A stretch of 64,000 nucleotides of DNA from Burkholderia contaminans (GCF_029633825.1 NZ_CP090641.1:2170001-2234000); one strand, 5' to 3'; shown: positions 55,718-64,000, numbered from the stretch's first letter. Numbers and translations are program-made. Notes: generated by a model from the sequence alone, not told the origin.

Positions 55718-56665
55718 TTACTCGACGTCCTCGTCGTCCACCAGATCGTCGCCATCCGCATCGGGATCCGGCGATGCATACGCGCTCGCCTGCTCGAGCA
55801 GCCAGCCGCGAAACAGCTCCAGCGGCTTGCTGTGGCTGAGCTCCGTCGGATACACGAGGTAGTACGCGGAATCGCCGACGGTTGCCGCATCGCACGGCAC
55901 CACCAGCCCGAGCTGCTGCAGCTGTTCCTCGACGAAGAACTTCGGCACGAGCGCGATGCCGAGCCCGGCCGCGGCCGCGCTGATCAGCATCGTGTGCAGC
56001 TCGTAGCGCACGCCCTGCATCGTGCGGATATCCTCGACGCCGTGCGTCTCGAACCACTGCGCCCACGCGCCGGGGCGCGTCGTCGAGTGCAGCAGCGGGT
56101 AGGCGAGCAGGTCCTCGACGCTGTGCACGGGCCCGTCGAGCAGCGCGGGCGAGCAGATCGGCACGACTTCCTCGCCGAACAGGTAGTCGGACGACGTGCC
56201 GGGCCAGGTCGGCTTGCCGTAGTGGATCGCGGCCTCGAAGTGGGTGTCCTCGAACGAGAACAGGTCGGTGCGGCTGCCCATGTTCACGCGCACGTCGGGC
56301 GTGCGGTCGTAGAAGCTCTTGATGCGCGGGATCAGCCAGTGCGACGCGAAGGTCGGCAGCACGGCCAGCTCCAGGTAGCCGCCGCCGCTGCCGTGCGCGA
56401 TGATCGACAGCGTGTCGCGGTCGAGCGTTTCCAGCGCGCGCCGCACCTGTGTGCCATACAGCTTGCCGGCGCGCGTCAGCACGACGCGCTGCTTCACGCG
56501 GGCGAACAGCCGCACGCCGAGGCTCGCTTCGAGCGTCGCGATCTGGCGCGACACCGCGCTTTCGGTCAGGAACAACTCCTTGGCCGCGTGCGTGAAGCTC
56601 TCGTGGCGCGCGGCGGCTTCGAAAGCCACGAGCGCGCCCATGTTGGGGATCTTGAATTTACGCAT
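55718..56665 (-). CDS. LysR-family transcriptional regulator
   Basis: The 315-residue protein has an N-terminal helix-turn-helix (FEAAARHESFTHAAKELFLT, ESAVSRQIATLEASLGVRLF) and a LysR effector domain (LELAVLPTFASHWLIPRIKS, GVRYELHTMLISAAAAGLGI). The GcvA-like subgroup fits best. The C-terminus is very acidic (DPDADGDDLVDDEDVE). It is divergent from the HglS gene across 226 bp and is its likely activator, with a lysine-catabolite effector as inference. Confidence 0.92.
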   Translation of the reverse strand: MRKFKIPNMGALVAFEAAARHESFTHAAKELFLTESAVSRQIATLEASLGVRLFARVKQRVVLTRAGKLYGTQVRRALETLDRDTLSIIAHGSGGGYLELAVLPTFASHWLIPRIKSFYDRTPDVRVNMGSRTDLFSFEDTHFEAAIHYGKPTWPGTSSDYLFGEEVVPICSPALLDGPVHSVEDLLAYPLLHSTTRPGAWAQWFETHGVEDIRTMQGVRYELHTMLISAAAAGLGIALVPKFFVEEQLQQLGLVVPCDAATVGDSAYYLVYPTELSHSKPLELFRGWLLEQASAYASPDPDADGDDLVDDEDVE

Positions 56666-56891
56666 GATGTTCGATTCGTCTGACGATCAGGCCGCCACGG
56701 CACAAGGCGGGCGGTGGGGCAGGGGAGCCGCTGATAATTCCAAAAACTCATCACATATCAATTTAATCTCGCTTTACGCCCGGCTGCAACCCTTTGAATA
56801 ATGCTCCCCACGCAAGGTCAGGCGCCCGTGGGGCGGCCGGCCGACGAGTTGCCGGCACGTTTGCCGGCGGTCCCCCGAGACGAGAATCCAG

Positions 56892-57920
56892 ATGCGCAAT
56901 CCGAATATCGAGAGCTTGCTGACGAAGCTGCTGGGACAGGCGAAGACCGACGCCCTGTTCTCGACCCTGAACATGCCGGCCATCCTCGAAGAGTGGGAAG
57001 ACGGCGTCGTGACGCGCGCGGAAATCGCGCAGGCGATGAACATGGCGCTGTTCGAAGGGCTGCTCGAACGTTCGGCGAACGGCCGCGCGTATACGGCCGA
57101 GACGATCGAAAGCGGCGGCTCGGTGTATTTCGACCACGGCGCGCTGCGCACGGTGCGCTGGCCGCACACGGGCGCGCTGCCGCCGGGCGAGGCGGCGTTC
57201 ACGCGCATCCTGCGTCCGCTCGGCTTCCGCCTGAACGGCCGCTACCCGCTCGACAAGCTCGGCATGACGGGCCGCGCGTATGCGCACGAAGACGCGCCGG
57301 ACGAAATCGCGCAGTTCTTCGTCAGCGAACTGCATCCGGAACGTTTCTCGAAGGAATTCCAGCAGGCCGTGACGAACGTCGTGAGCTCGTCGCGCGATCC
57401 GCTGTCCCCGGCGGCCGTCGCGCTGCTGTGGGAAGTCGAGCGCGAAGGCTGGCTGTCGCTGGAGGCCGCGCATGCGCTGCTGCCGGAGATCGTCGGGGCG
57501 TTCGCGCGCCAGCACGACCTGCCGAACGAGCTCGACTACGAAACGCTGCTGCTCGAATCGGCGGAAATGGCGTGGATCTCGACCGAGGGCAACGCGTTCA
57601 ACCACGCGACCGACCGTGTTGCCGACGTGTTCAAGCTGTCCGACGCCGAGAAGGCGAAGGGCCGGCCGATGAAGCCGGAAGTCGAGCGCTCGCGCTCGGG
57701 CCGCGTGTTCCAGACCGCGTATCGCGCGGACACCGTCGAGCGCGAATTCCGCACGCGTGACGGCGGCACGGTGAAGCGCAACGTGCCGGGTTCGTTCTAC
57801 GAGTTCATCACGCGCAAGCGCACGTTCGACCAGGCGGCGCGCCGCTGGGTGACCGACCTGCGTTTCGATGCCGGTAACGCACAGGGCATCTTCAAGATGA
57901 CCGCGAACGCGGCGAAGTAA
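56892..57920 (+). CDS. hglS: 2-oxoadipate dioxygenase/decarboxylase (DUF1338, HglS-type)
   Basis: The 342-residue protein belongs to DUF1338. Metal-ligand regions are visible: GGSVYFDHGALRTVRWP (His), EGNAFNHATDRVADV (His), and VPGSFYEFITRKRTF (Glu). FRLNGRYPLDKLGMTGRAYA is a further conserved block. Family members use Fe(II) to convert 2-oxoadipate to 2-hydroxyglutarate, the last unusual step of D-lysine catabolism. The divergent LysR probably regulates it. Other lysine genes are not in the window. Confidence 0.88.
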   Translation: MRNPNIESLLTKLLGQAKTDALFSTLNMPAILEEWEDGVVTRAEIAQAMNMALFEGLLERSANGRAYTAETIESGGSVYFDHGALRTVRWPHTGALPPGEAAFTRILRPLGFRLNGRYPLDKLGMTGRAYAHEDAPDEIAQFFVSELHPERFSKEFQQAVTNVVSSSRDPLSPAAVALLWEVEREGWLSLEAAHALLPEIVGAFARQHDLPNELDYETLLLESAEMAWISTEGNAFNHATDRVADVFKLSDAEKAKGRPMKPEVERSRSGRVFQTAYRADTVEREFRTRDGGTVKRNVPGSFYEFITRKRTFDQAARRWVTDLRFDAGNAQGIFKMTANAAK

Positions 57921-57989
57921 CGAAGCGAAAGCGGGGCGCTGCGCCGGCCGGGACGGTTGGCCGGCGCGTGCGCGAAACGCTGCCTGAAG

Positions 57990-58009
57990 CGCCCTGAGGA
58001 TTCAGGGCG
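57990..58009 (+). terminator. Terminator after the HglS gene
   Basis: CGCCCTGA and TCAGGGCG form a perfect 8-bp stem with a 4-nt loop, followed by TTT, 70 bp past the stop codon. Confidence 0.7.
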
Positions 58010-58307
58010 TTTGCCATTTCGGGGAAGGGCCGCCATTGACGGTGCGGCCGGGCGCGCGGGTTTGCGCGGCCCCGAAAATCTCATCGAGTCGCGTCATGTC
58101 CACCGGTACGGGACGACACACGTCTCGCCAGTCGAACCATCGCTCATCAACCGATTCGTCGTAGCACTTGTCAGGGATGCTCGAACTCGGCAAGGAGTGC
58201 CAAGCGTAGCGAGCCCGGTGTCGAACGCCGGGCTCGCCCCTCATGGCGTTGAACCTGTCATGCCGGCGTGTTTGCCGGGGCACGTCCCCGGCGCGCCGGA
58301 TGACCCG

Positions 58308-58562
58308 TCACGCTGCGCGACGGAACAGGCGAATCACGAGCAACAGGATCACCGCACCGATGAGGGCGATGACGATCGAGCCGAGAATCCCGCTGAAGCC
58401 GATACCGAGCAATCCGGCGAGCCAGCCGCCAATTACCGCGCCCAGAATCCCGACGACGATGTCGACGAGCAGGCCGAAACCGCCGCCCTTGACGAGTACG
58501 CCCGCAAGCCAGCCGGCGATGGCGCCGATGACCAGCCATATGATCAAGCCATGCATATCCAT
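58308..58562 (-). CDS. GlsB/YeaQ/YmgE-family small membrane protein
   Basis: The 84-residue protein (MDMHGLIIWLVIGAIAGWLA) has three glycine-rich membrane helices with the family pattern VLVKGGGFGLLVDIVVGILG and AVIGGWLAGLLGI. These transglycosylase-associated (Tag) proteins are stress-induced in many bacteria; their mechanism is unknown. GAGGAA upstream supports the start. It is the left end of a run of very small leftward stress genes. Confidence 0.9.
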   Translation of the reverse strand: MDMHGLIIWLVIGAIAGWLAGVLVKGGGFGLLVDIVVGILGAVIGGWLAGLLGIGFSGILGSIVIALIGAVILLLVIRLFRRAA

Positions 58563-58691
58563 GAACGATATTTCCTCTGGATTGGCGAAATGGTTGTAAA
58601 TCCGGCGGTCACGCCTTTACCCGCGGTATCAGGCATGCAGCGCAAAGCCGGCCGTTCCGAAGAACGGTCGGCCGGCCGCGTCGTGACTCGT

Positions 58692-58913
58692 TCATTGCGA
58701 GGCGGCGGTTGCCGCGCTTGCGGCCTTCGCTTTCTTTGCCGCGTGGTGGTGGCCGATCGCGCAACCGGCGGCGGCACCCATTGCCCCGTGGTGCCCCGCG
58801 ACATGGCCGGCGACGCCGCCCACGGCTGCACCCTTCAGGCACCCCGCCGCAAATCCGGGGATCGATGCGGTCATCAACGCGAGGCAGGCGACCGATATCG
58901 AAAGAAATTTCAT
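58692..58913 (-). CDS. Small exported glycine/alanine-rich protein
   Basis: The 73-residue protein has a signal peptide (KFLSISVACLALMTASIPGF), then a glycine-zipper-like segment (CLKGAAVGGVAGHVAGHHGA) with two Cys and six His, and a Lys/Ala tail. GGAG seven bases before the ATG sets the start. The His/Cys content suggests possible metal binding; the Gly spacing suggests membrane packing. No named family is certain. Confidence 0.75.
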   Translation of the reverse strand: MKFLSISVACLALMTASIPGFAAGCLKGAAVGGVAGHVAGHHGAMGAAAGCAIGHHHAAKKAKAASAATAASQ

Positions 58914-58969
58914 TGTTTATCTCCCTGAAAACCGAGTTGTACTAATTGGATTTGATCGAACAGGCACGC

Positions 58970-59053
58970 TCAGAAGACGTGCGTGATCAGAAAGAACAGC
59001 ACCAGCAGCCCGACCGGCACGCCGAGCAGCCAGGCGATCAGGTATTTGCCCAT
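58970..59053 (-). CDS. 27-residue single-pass membrane peptide
   Basis: This short frame starts ATG GGC AAA TAC and encodes MGKYLIAWLLGVPVGLLVLF plus seven residues ending in HVF. It is a single hydrophobic helix with a basic N-terminus. AGGA seven bases before the ATG, and a place in a leftward run of stress genes (56 bp from the next), support translation. No family is assigned. Confidence 0.65.
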   Translation of the reverse strand: MGKYLIAWLLGVPVGLLVLFFLITHVF

Positions 59054-59117
59054 GTCGTTGTCCTGGTGGCCGCGACGCCATCGGCGCCGCGGCGGGTTAT
59101 GTCGATGCGCTATCGCA

Positions 59118-59315
59118 TCACAGCTCGCGGTCGAAGTCCTTCAGCTGCTTCTCGGCTTCATCGCGTGCGATGCCGTAACGCTCCTGGATCTTGCCGGCCA
59201 GGTACTCGCGATTGCCGTCGGCCACTTTCAGGTCGTCGTCGGTCAACTTGCCCCACTTGGCCTTCAGCTTGCCGGAGAGTTGTTTCCACTGGCCCTTGAT
59301 CTTGTCCTCGTTCAT
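59118..59315 (-). CDS. CsbD-family stress protein
   Basis: The 65-residue protein MNEDKIKGQWKQLSGKLKAK has the CsbD repeat (WGKLTDDDLKVADGNREYLA, KIQERYGIARDEAEKQLKDF). These helical proteins are among the most strongly stress-induced in bacteria; the biochemical role is unclear. A second CsbD gene lies at 62012-62203, on the other side of the PAS-LuxR regulator. Confidence 0.93.
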   Translation of the reverse strand: MNEDKIKGQWKQLSGKLKAKWGKLTDDDLKVADGNREYLAGKIQERYGIARDEAEKQLKDFDREL

Positions 59316-59371
59316 CGTGTGCTCCTTGTCATGCAGGGAAGAAAAGCGCGGCGGCGTGCCGCGCCGGGAGG

Positions 59372-59722
59372 TCAGGCCTTTGCCTTCAGGCCGGATGCGT
59401 CGACGTGCTTCACGCCCTTGATCGCGCGCGTGACGGCGACAGCCTTCTTCACGGCGACCTTCGTCGGCAGCACGCCGGTGAGCGTGACGACGCCGTCGAC
59501 CGTCTTCACGCTGATGTCGGTGCTCTTGACGCCGTCGGTGGTCGCGAGTTCACCCTTCACCTTGGTCGTGATCCACGTGTCGGTAACGGGCTGGTTCGAT
59601 TCGGCCGTCATGCCGCTGTCGGTGGACGAGGCTTGCGCCTGCGCGTTCGTGAGCGGTGCGGCGCAGAGCAGGAAGGCCGCGCTGGCGGCGAGCAGCGTCG
59701 AAAGGTGCGAGGTCTTGTTCAT
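59372..59722 (-). CDS. BON-domain periplasmic protein (OsmY-like)
   Basis: The 116-residue protein has a signal peptide (LSTLLAASAAFLLCAAPLTN) and one BON domain: DTWITTKVKGELATTDGVKS, DISVKTVDGVVTLTGVLPTK, AVAVTRAIKGVKHVDASGLK. BON proteins bind phospholipid and protect the envelope in osmotic or other stress. GGAG precedes the ATG at 59722. It is the second gene of the leftward small-stress-protein group. Confidence 0.92.
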   Translation of the reverse strand: MNKTSHLSTLLAASAAFLLCAAPLTNAQAQASSTDSGMTAESNQPVTDTWITTKVKGELATTDGVKSTDISVKTVDGVVTLTGVLPTKVAVKKAVAVTRAIKGVKHVDASGLKAKA

Positions 59723-59802
59723 CGATGTTCTCCTTCGATTGGCGTGATGAATGAATTGATCACGGAGCACGGCGCGTGCCCGGATCAATGGGCGATCGCG
59801 GA

Positions 59803-59967
59803 TCAATGGGCGATCGGCGTGTCGTAGCCGGGCTCGCGCGGCGGCATGTCCGGGCGCGGCACGTCGGGCGGCAACGGAACCGGCGGATCGGTGCCGGGCG
59901 GCGGTTCGGGCGGATTGTCCGGGGCCGGTTCGGGCCGCGTCGGATCGGGTGTCTGATGCAGCTTCAT
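59803..59967 (-). CDS. Small proline-rich protein
   Basis: The 54-residue protein starts MKLHQTPDPTRPEPAPDNPP; about 40 percent of residues are Pro, with Asp/Glu between them, ending PREPGYDTPIAH. GAGGAG before the ATG supports translation. It should be an extended, disordered, acidic peptide. It is the first gene of the leftward stress group, divergent from the PAS-LuxR regulator. No family is assigned. Confidence 0.65.
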   Translation of the reverse strand: MKLHQTPDPTRPEPAPDNPPEPPPGTDPPVPLPPDVPRPDMPPREPGYDTPIAH

Positions 59968-60338
59968 CGTGCTTCTCCTCTGCGGTTCGGAAGGCAGCGC
60001 ATGAGCGCCGATGCAGTACCAGCGTACCGGGGCGATCGTGCGCGTACATCGCGCAAATTCACCTGATCGGCTAGTGCGTTTGCACGGGGCGTCGAGAAGG
60101 GGGAGGCGGTGCGCCTGTCGGGCGGGACGTGCGGAAAGCCGCTGCAGTGGATGCTTCGGGGATCGGCGGGACACCGCACGGTGGAGCGGGCCGTGCGCAT
60201 GTACTATGACGAATAGTGCATCCGCGACTGTCGTGCACCAGTGCGGGCACGCGATCATCGCCACACGCGCCGGCCGGCGCGTGCCGATGTAGCGGCAACC
60301 GGGCCGGCAGTCATGCTGACGACAGGGACAACCATTCG

Positions 60339-61871
60339 ATGAACGAACAGGTAAACGAACAGGCGCTCAAGTCGCATACCGACCGGCGCCAGCTGCACCA
60401 GATCATCGCGGGGCTCACCGAGGGCGTGATCCTGATCGAGCCCGACCAGCGGATCGTCTGGGCGAACGAGGCCGCGCTCGCGATGCACGGCGTGACCGAG
60501 CTGCAGGCGCTCGGCGCGACCGTCACCGATTACCGCGAGCGCTTCCGGCTGCGCTACCGGAACAACCACCCGGTGCGCGACGGCCACTATCCGATGGATC
60601 GCGTGATCGCGGGCGAGGAGTTCAGCGACGTGACGGTCGAAGTCGAATCGGCCGCCGACGAAACCATGAGCTGGGTCCACCGCATCCGCAGCCTCGTGCT
60701 GACGAACGCGGCCGGCGAACCCGATTGCCTCGCGCTCGTGCTGCACGACGCGACCGAGTGGGCGAGCGCCGAGGAGCGCTTCGAGCGCACCTTCAACGCG
60801 AACCCGGCGCCGGCCGTGATCTGCCGGCTCGACGACCTGCGCTACGTGAAGGTCAACCAGGGCTTTCTCGACATGACCGGCCACGCGCGTGAAGACGTGC
60901 TCGGCCGCTCGGTGTACGAGCTCGACGTGCTCGACCAGGCCGAGCGGCGCGAACTCGCGATCGAGCGGCTCGGCGAAGGCGCGACGATCCCGCAGATGGA
61001 GGCCGTGCTGAAGCTCGCGGACGGCGGCACGAAGGCGGTGGTCGTCGCCGGGCAGCCGATCGACATGAACGACGAGGCGTGCATGCTGTTCACGTTCATG
61101 GATCTCGAGCCGCGCAAGCAGGCCGAGCGCGCGCTGCGGCAGAGCGAGGAACGCTTCGCGACGGCGTTCCGGATGGCGCCGGTCCCCACCGCGATCGTCA
61201 CGGCCGACCGCTTCGAATTGCTCGACGTGAACGGCGCGTTCGCCGCGATGACGGGCCACGCGCAGGACGACCTGCTCGGCAAATCCGCGGACGAGATCGG
61301 GCTATGGGCCGAGCGCGGCGCATGGCAGCACATCGAGAGCCAGCTCGCGCGCGACGGCAGCGTGCGCAACGCCGACGTGCAGATCCGCACGCGTGAAGGC
61401 GACGTGCGCGATTGCGTCGTGTCGGCCGATCCCGTCGCGATTCACGGGCGCGACTGCCTGCTCGTCGCACTGCTCGACATCAGCGACCGCAAGCGCACGG
61501 AGATGGAGCTCGTCTACGCGATCGAAACGGCGATGCAGGATGCATCGTGGTTCAGCCGCACGCTGATCGAGAAGCTCGCGAACGTGCGGCGTGCGAATGC
61601 GCCGGATGCGGGCGCCCAGCTGTCGGACCTGACCGCACGCGAGCGCGACGTGTTCGACCTGCTGTGCCACGGTCTTGCCGACAAGGAGATCGCCGGCCGC
61701 CTCGGGCTCGCGCCGAACACGGTGCGCAATCACGTCGCGACGATCTACGCGAAGCTCGACGTGCATAGCCGCGGCGAGGCGATCGTGTGGGCGCGCGAAC
61801 GCGGGATCGTCGGCGCGGCCGAGGCGAACGGCGCGCGCGGCGACAAGGGCGGCGCGAAGGACAAGGGCTGA
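60339..61871 (+). CDS. Triple-PAS LuxR-family regulator
   Basis: The 510-residue cytosolic protein has three PAS domains: near residues 20-130 (LHQIIAGLTEGVILIEPDQR), 145-265 (FERTFNANPAPAVICRLDDL) and 270-395 (FATAFRMAPVPTAIVTADRF). A coiled linker and a LuxR helix-turn-helix follow (SDLTARERDVFDLLCHGLAD, GLAPNTVRNHVATIYAKLDV). No kinase or receiver domain is present, so it may sense a signal directly through PAS. It is divergent from the small-stress-protein genes and is followed by a CsbD gene 140 bp downstream; both are likely targets. Confidence 0.9.
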   Translation: MNEQVNEQALKSHTDRRQLHQIIAGLTEGVILIEPDQRIVWANEAALAMHGVTELQALGATVTDYRERFRLRYRNNHPVRDGHYPMDRVIAGEEFSDVTVEVESAADETMSWVHRIRSLVLTNAAGEPDCLALVLHDATEWASAEERFERTFNANPAPAVICRLDDLRYVKVNQGFLDMTGHAREDVLGRSVYELDVLDQAERRELAIERLGEGATIPQMEAVLKLADGGTKAVVVAGQPIDMNDEACMLFTFMDLEPRKQAERALRQSEERFATAFRMAPVPTAIVTADRFELLDVNGAFAAMTGHAQDDLLGKSADEIGLWAERGAWQHIESQLARDGSVRNADVQIRTREGDVRDCVVSADPVAIHGRDCLLVALLDISDRKRTEMELVYAIETAMQDASWFSRTLIEKLANVRRANAPDAGAQLSDLTARERDVFDLLCHGLADKEIAGRLGLAPNTVRNHVATIYAKLDVHSRGEAIVWARERGIVGAAEANGARGDKGGAKDKG

Positions 61872-61885
61872 CGCAGTCGGTACGA

Positions 61886-61908
61886 ATGCACCATGCGCGC
61901 TGGTGCAT
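61886..61908. promoter_or_regulatory. Dyad upstream of the second csbD gene
   Basis: ATGCACCA and TGGTGCAT form perfect 8-bp arms around a 7-bp spacer, 104 bp before the csbD start. Related half-sites (TAGTGCAT at 60214-60221, GTGCACCA at 60233-60240) occur upstream of the PAS-LuxR gene. It may be that regulator's binding site. Confidence 0.5.
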
Positions 61909-62011
61909 CCGCATCTGCCGCGCGCGGCGCCCGCTTGCGATCCTGTCCACTCGGCGGTGCGACGCAGCCCGTCGCATCGCCGGCTCTCCCCAACCATCGC
62001 AGGAGACGACC

Positions 62012-62203
62012 ATGGACAGGAATCGCATCGAAGGCAAGCTCAAACAGGTCAGGGGTTCGGTCAAGGAAGCGCTCGGCAAGGTCACGGGCGACCGCAAGAC
62101 GGAAGCGGAAGGCGTCGCTGAACAAGAGGCCGGCAAGATGCAGGAGCAGGCCGGCGAGGCGGCCGATGCGGTGCGCAAGCAGACGGGCGCCGATCGGCAC
62201 TGA
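62012..62203 (+). CDS. CsbD-family stress protein
   Basis: The 63-residue protein MDRNRIEGKLKQVRGSVKEA continues LGKVTGDRKTEAEGVAEQEA and a Gln/Ala-rich helical tail, the compact CsbD form. AGGAG six bases before the ATG sets the start. It is separate in sequence from the CsbD at 59118 and lies just behind the PAS-LuxR gene, with a palindrome in between. Confidence 0.93.
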   Translation: MDRNRIEGKLKQVRGSVKEALGKVTGDRKTEAEGVAEQEAGKMQEQAGEAADAVRKQTGADRH

Positions 62204-62624
62204 CCGATGACGCGGCGCCGCGGGCGTCGCGATGGCCGGCCGGGCCGTCATTGCAACGATGATGCGCCGCCGGCATGACCACTGCCGCCCTTGATGGCCG
62301 GGCGCCGCCACGGTATTGCACGGCGCCGGTTTACCCGCGGCCCACCGTTGCGTGGGCCGCGCGCCGCCCGCGAACGCGGAACTTGATGACAAATCCTCAC
62401 AACATAGTTCCGATATTTCGTTTGCTGCACGGGTATTGGCTACCCACAATCCATTCACCTCTTTCGCGATGAAAGGCTCTTCGGAGACGGAGCCGCGGCG
62501 ATCGACCGGCCGGCAAGGGCATCGCATGATGCCCCGCAGGCGGGCGACATGACCGGCACGCGCGGGAGGTTGCCGACGCGCGGCAGTCGCGCGTTGCATC
62601 CCGGCCCCCAGAACAAGGATTGTC
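62204..62624. other. Intergenic region without a supported gene
   Basis: About 420 bp before the binding-protein gene. The block at 62385-62460 is relatively AT-rich and is the likely promoter for the downstream gene. No hairpin or conserved motif was identified with confidence. Confidence 0.4.
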
Positions 62625-63776
62625 ATGACGTTCCGCATTCGTTCGCTTTCCGGCGTCGCATTGACCGCCGCGATCCTCGCGCTCCAGACGGGCGCGGTTC
62701 ACGCGCAGGAGACGGTCGTCAAGGTCGGCGTGGCCGGCCCGCTGACGGGCGGCGGCGCCGCCTACGGCAAGGACATCGAGAACGGCGTGCGCATGGCCGT
62801 CGACGAAGCGAATGCCGCGCATACGACGGTGGGCGGCAAGCCCGTGAAGTTCGTCGTCGCGTCGCAGGACGACCAGAGCGATCCGCGCACCGGCGTGCAG
62901 GCCGCGCAGCAGCTCGCCGACGCGCAGGTGGCCGTCGTGATCGGCCACTTCAACTCGGGCACGACGCTGCCCGCGTCGAAGATCTACGCGAAGGCCGGCA
63001 TTCCGATGATCACGCCGTCGGCGACCAATCCCGACATCACGCGTGCCGGGCTCGGCACCGTGTACCGCGTGATCGCGACCGACACGCAGAACGCCGGCAA
63101 CGCGGGTGCCTATGCGGCGAGCGTGACCAAGGCGAAGCGCATCGCGATCATCGACGACCGCACCGCGTTCGGCCAGGGCGAAGCCGACGAATTCGAGAAG
63201 TCCGTGAAGGCGAACGGCGGCACGATCGTCGCGCGCGAATTCACGAACGACAAGGCGGTGGATTTCAGCGCGCAGCTCACGAAGATCAAGAGCACCAATG
63301 CCGACCTCGTGTTCTTCGGCGGCCTCGACGCGCAGGCCGCGATGCTCGTGAAGCGCATGCGCCAGCTCGGCATCCGCGCGCAGTTCCTCGCGGGCGGCGG
63401 CGTGATGAACGCGAACTTCATCAGGCTGGCCGGCAATGCGGCTGAAGGCGCGTCCGTGTGGGAATACGGGCAGCCGCTGTCGCGTCTTGCGAAGGGCAAG
63501 CAGTTCGAAACGAAATTCAAGCAGAAGTACGGCATCGACATGCTCGCGTATGCGCCGTTCGCGTACGACGCGACATGGATCGCGATCAACGCGATGCAGA
63601 AGGCGAACTCGACGAAGCCGGCCGATTTCAACGGCGCGCTGAAGGGCACGCGCTACGACGGCATCACGGGCACGATCGCGTTCACGAACACGGGCGACCT
63701 GAAGAACCCGAGCTCGACGCTGTATGAGGTGAAGAACGCAGCGTGGCAGCCCGTCACGACGCAATCGGCGGATTGA
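62625..63776 (+). CDS. Branched-chain amino-acid-type ABC transporter substrate-binding protein
   Basis: The 383-residue protein has a signal peptide (LSGVALTAAILALQTGAVHAQ), then the LivJ/K fold: VVKVGVAGPLTGGGAAYGKD, AVVIGHFNSGTTLPASKIYA, GIPMITPSATNPDITRAG, RIAIIDDRTAFGQGEADEFE. The ligand is probably a branched-chain or other hydrophobic amino acid. No permease or ATPase gene lies beside it in the window, so it may be an orphan binding protein. Confidence 0.93.
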   Translation: MTFRIRSLSGVALTAAILALQTGAVHAQETVVKVGVAGPLTGGGAAYGKDIENGVRMAVDEANAAHTTVGGKPVKFVVASQDDQSDPRTGVQAAQQLADAQVAVVIGHFNSGTTLPASKIYAKAGIPMITPSATNPDITRAGLGTVYRVIATDTQNAGNAGAYAASVTKAKRIAIIDDRTAFGQGEADEFEKSVKANGGTIVAREFTNDKAVDFSAQLTKIKSTNADLVFFGGLDAQAAMLVKRMRQLGIRAQFLAGGGVMNANFIRLAGNAAEGASVWEYGQPLSRLAKGKQFETKFKQKYGIDMLAYAPFAYDATWIAINAMQKANSTKPADFNGALKGTRYDGITGTIAFTNTGDLKNPSSTLYEVKNAAWQPVTTQSAD

Positions 63777-63969
63777 ACGCCACCCGCGCGCGGACTTCCG
63801 CGGCGGCGCCGGACGTGCTGAAATGCCATCAACGATCGGTTGCGATCGCGGCGCACGCCGGTGTGGCAGCCGCACGAGTCTGCCCGCGCGACGCCGCGCG
63901 TGACGCGGCACGAACAACCCATGGGCGGGGGCCGCTGGCCGCGCCCGATATGTGCAACTGGAGTCAGTC

Positions 63970-64000
63970 GTGAGTTCTCAAGTCGTCATCGTCGGCGGTG
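63970..64000 (+). CDS. 5' end of a probable FAD/NAD(P)-binding enzyme (cut by window)
   Basis: GTG at 63970, with GGAG six bases upstream, opens MSSQVVIVGG, the start of a Rossmann dinucleotide-binding motif as in flavin monooxygenases or oxidoreductases. Only ten codons are visible. Confidence 0.5.
   Translation, partial: MSSQVVIVGG

Noticed and set aside
58002..58283. Minus-strand frame downstream of the HglS gene (CYDESVDERWFDWRDV...)
   Set aside because: It ends inside the terminator stem, has no ribosome binding site, and its residues show no recognisable domain.

Overview
The window is bacterial chromosome from a Burkholderia-like betaproteobacterium (my inference, most like the Burkholderia cepacia complex). 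The signs are strong G/C bias at third codon positions from about 24.7 kb on, dense coding, many paired divergent regulator/target genes, and families that are common in Burkholderia (DUF2946, DUF3331, CsbD/BON stress proteins, OprM-type RND efflux, GapN-type aldehyde dehydrogenase). I found no rRNA, tRNA, CRISPR array or intact insertion sequence.

Region A, 1-24.7 kb, differs from the rest. Its genes use TTA, ATA, AGA and CTA codons more freely, the gaps are longer and more AT-rich, and it contains paralogue pairs and one decayed gene copy. It holds three regulators that join a winged-helix DNA-binding domain to an NB-ARC-type ATPase (1-1495, 15451-17160, 18715-20112). There are two near-twin TetR repressors (4317-4895, 14723-15328) with related operators, an RND efflux operon (8570-14468), two HD-domain proteins resembling cyanamide hydratase, two non-heme haloperoxidase-type alpha/beta hydrolases (one with a Tat signal), a catalase, a GST, an NmrA-type reductase, an SDR and a MarR. 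The general theme looks like defence against reactive or toxic small molecules. The region ends just past the 3' end of glmS. A perfect 25-copy hexanucleotide repeat lies upstream of one HD gene.

Region B, 24.7-38 kb, is housekeeping and catabolism. It carries glmS divergent from an Lrp/AsnC regulator with twin palindromic operators, a stand-alone panB, an AraC regulator, an overlapping ada-alkA/ogt alkylation-repair pair, and a hexuronate regulon (MFS importer, LacI repressor, uronate dehydrogenase) tied together by palindromes centred on AAAACGTTTT. A MerR regulator is divergent from an Old Yellow Enzyme homologue, with a typical 19-bp-spacer MerR promoter.

Region C, 38-48.4 kb, looks like a copper (or copper/iron) handling locus. 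It has three DUF2946 proteins with conserved Cys/His clusters, a CopC-domain protein, an outer-membrane beta-barrel candidate, two TonB-dependent receptors and a PepSY membrane protein with a His/Met-rich loop. Several unrecognised small genes follow.

Region D, 49-58 kb, has a LysE exporter, a GapN-like dehydrogenase, a third TonB receptor preceded by a possible Fur site, and a LysR regulator divergent from a 2-oxoadipate dioxygenase/decarboxylase (HglS, DUF1338).

Region E, 58.3-62.2 kb, is a cluster of very small stress proteins (GlsB/YeaQ, glycine-zipper, a 27-residue membrane peptide, CsbD, BON, a proline-rich peptide). It is divergent from a triple-PAS LuxR regulator, which is followed by a second CsbD. 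The window closes with a branched-chain amino-acid-type binding protein and the first codons of a probable FAD/NAD(P)-binding enzyme.
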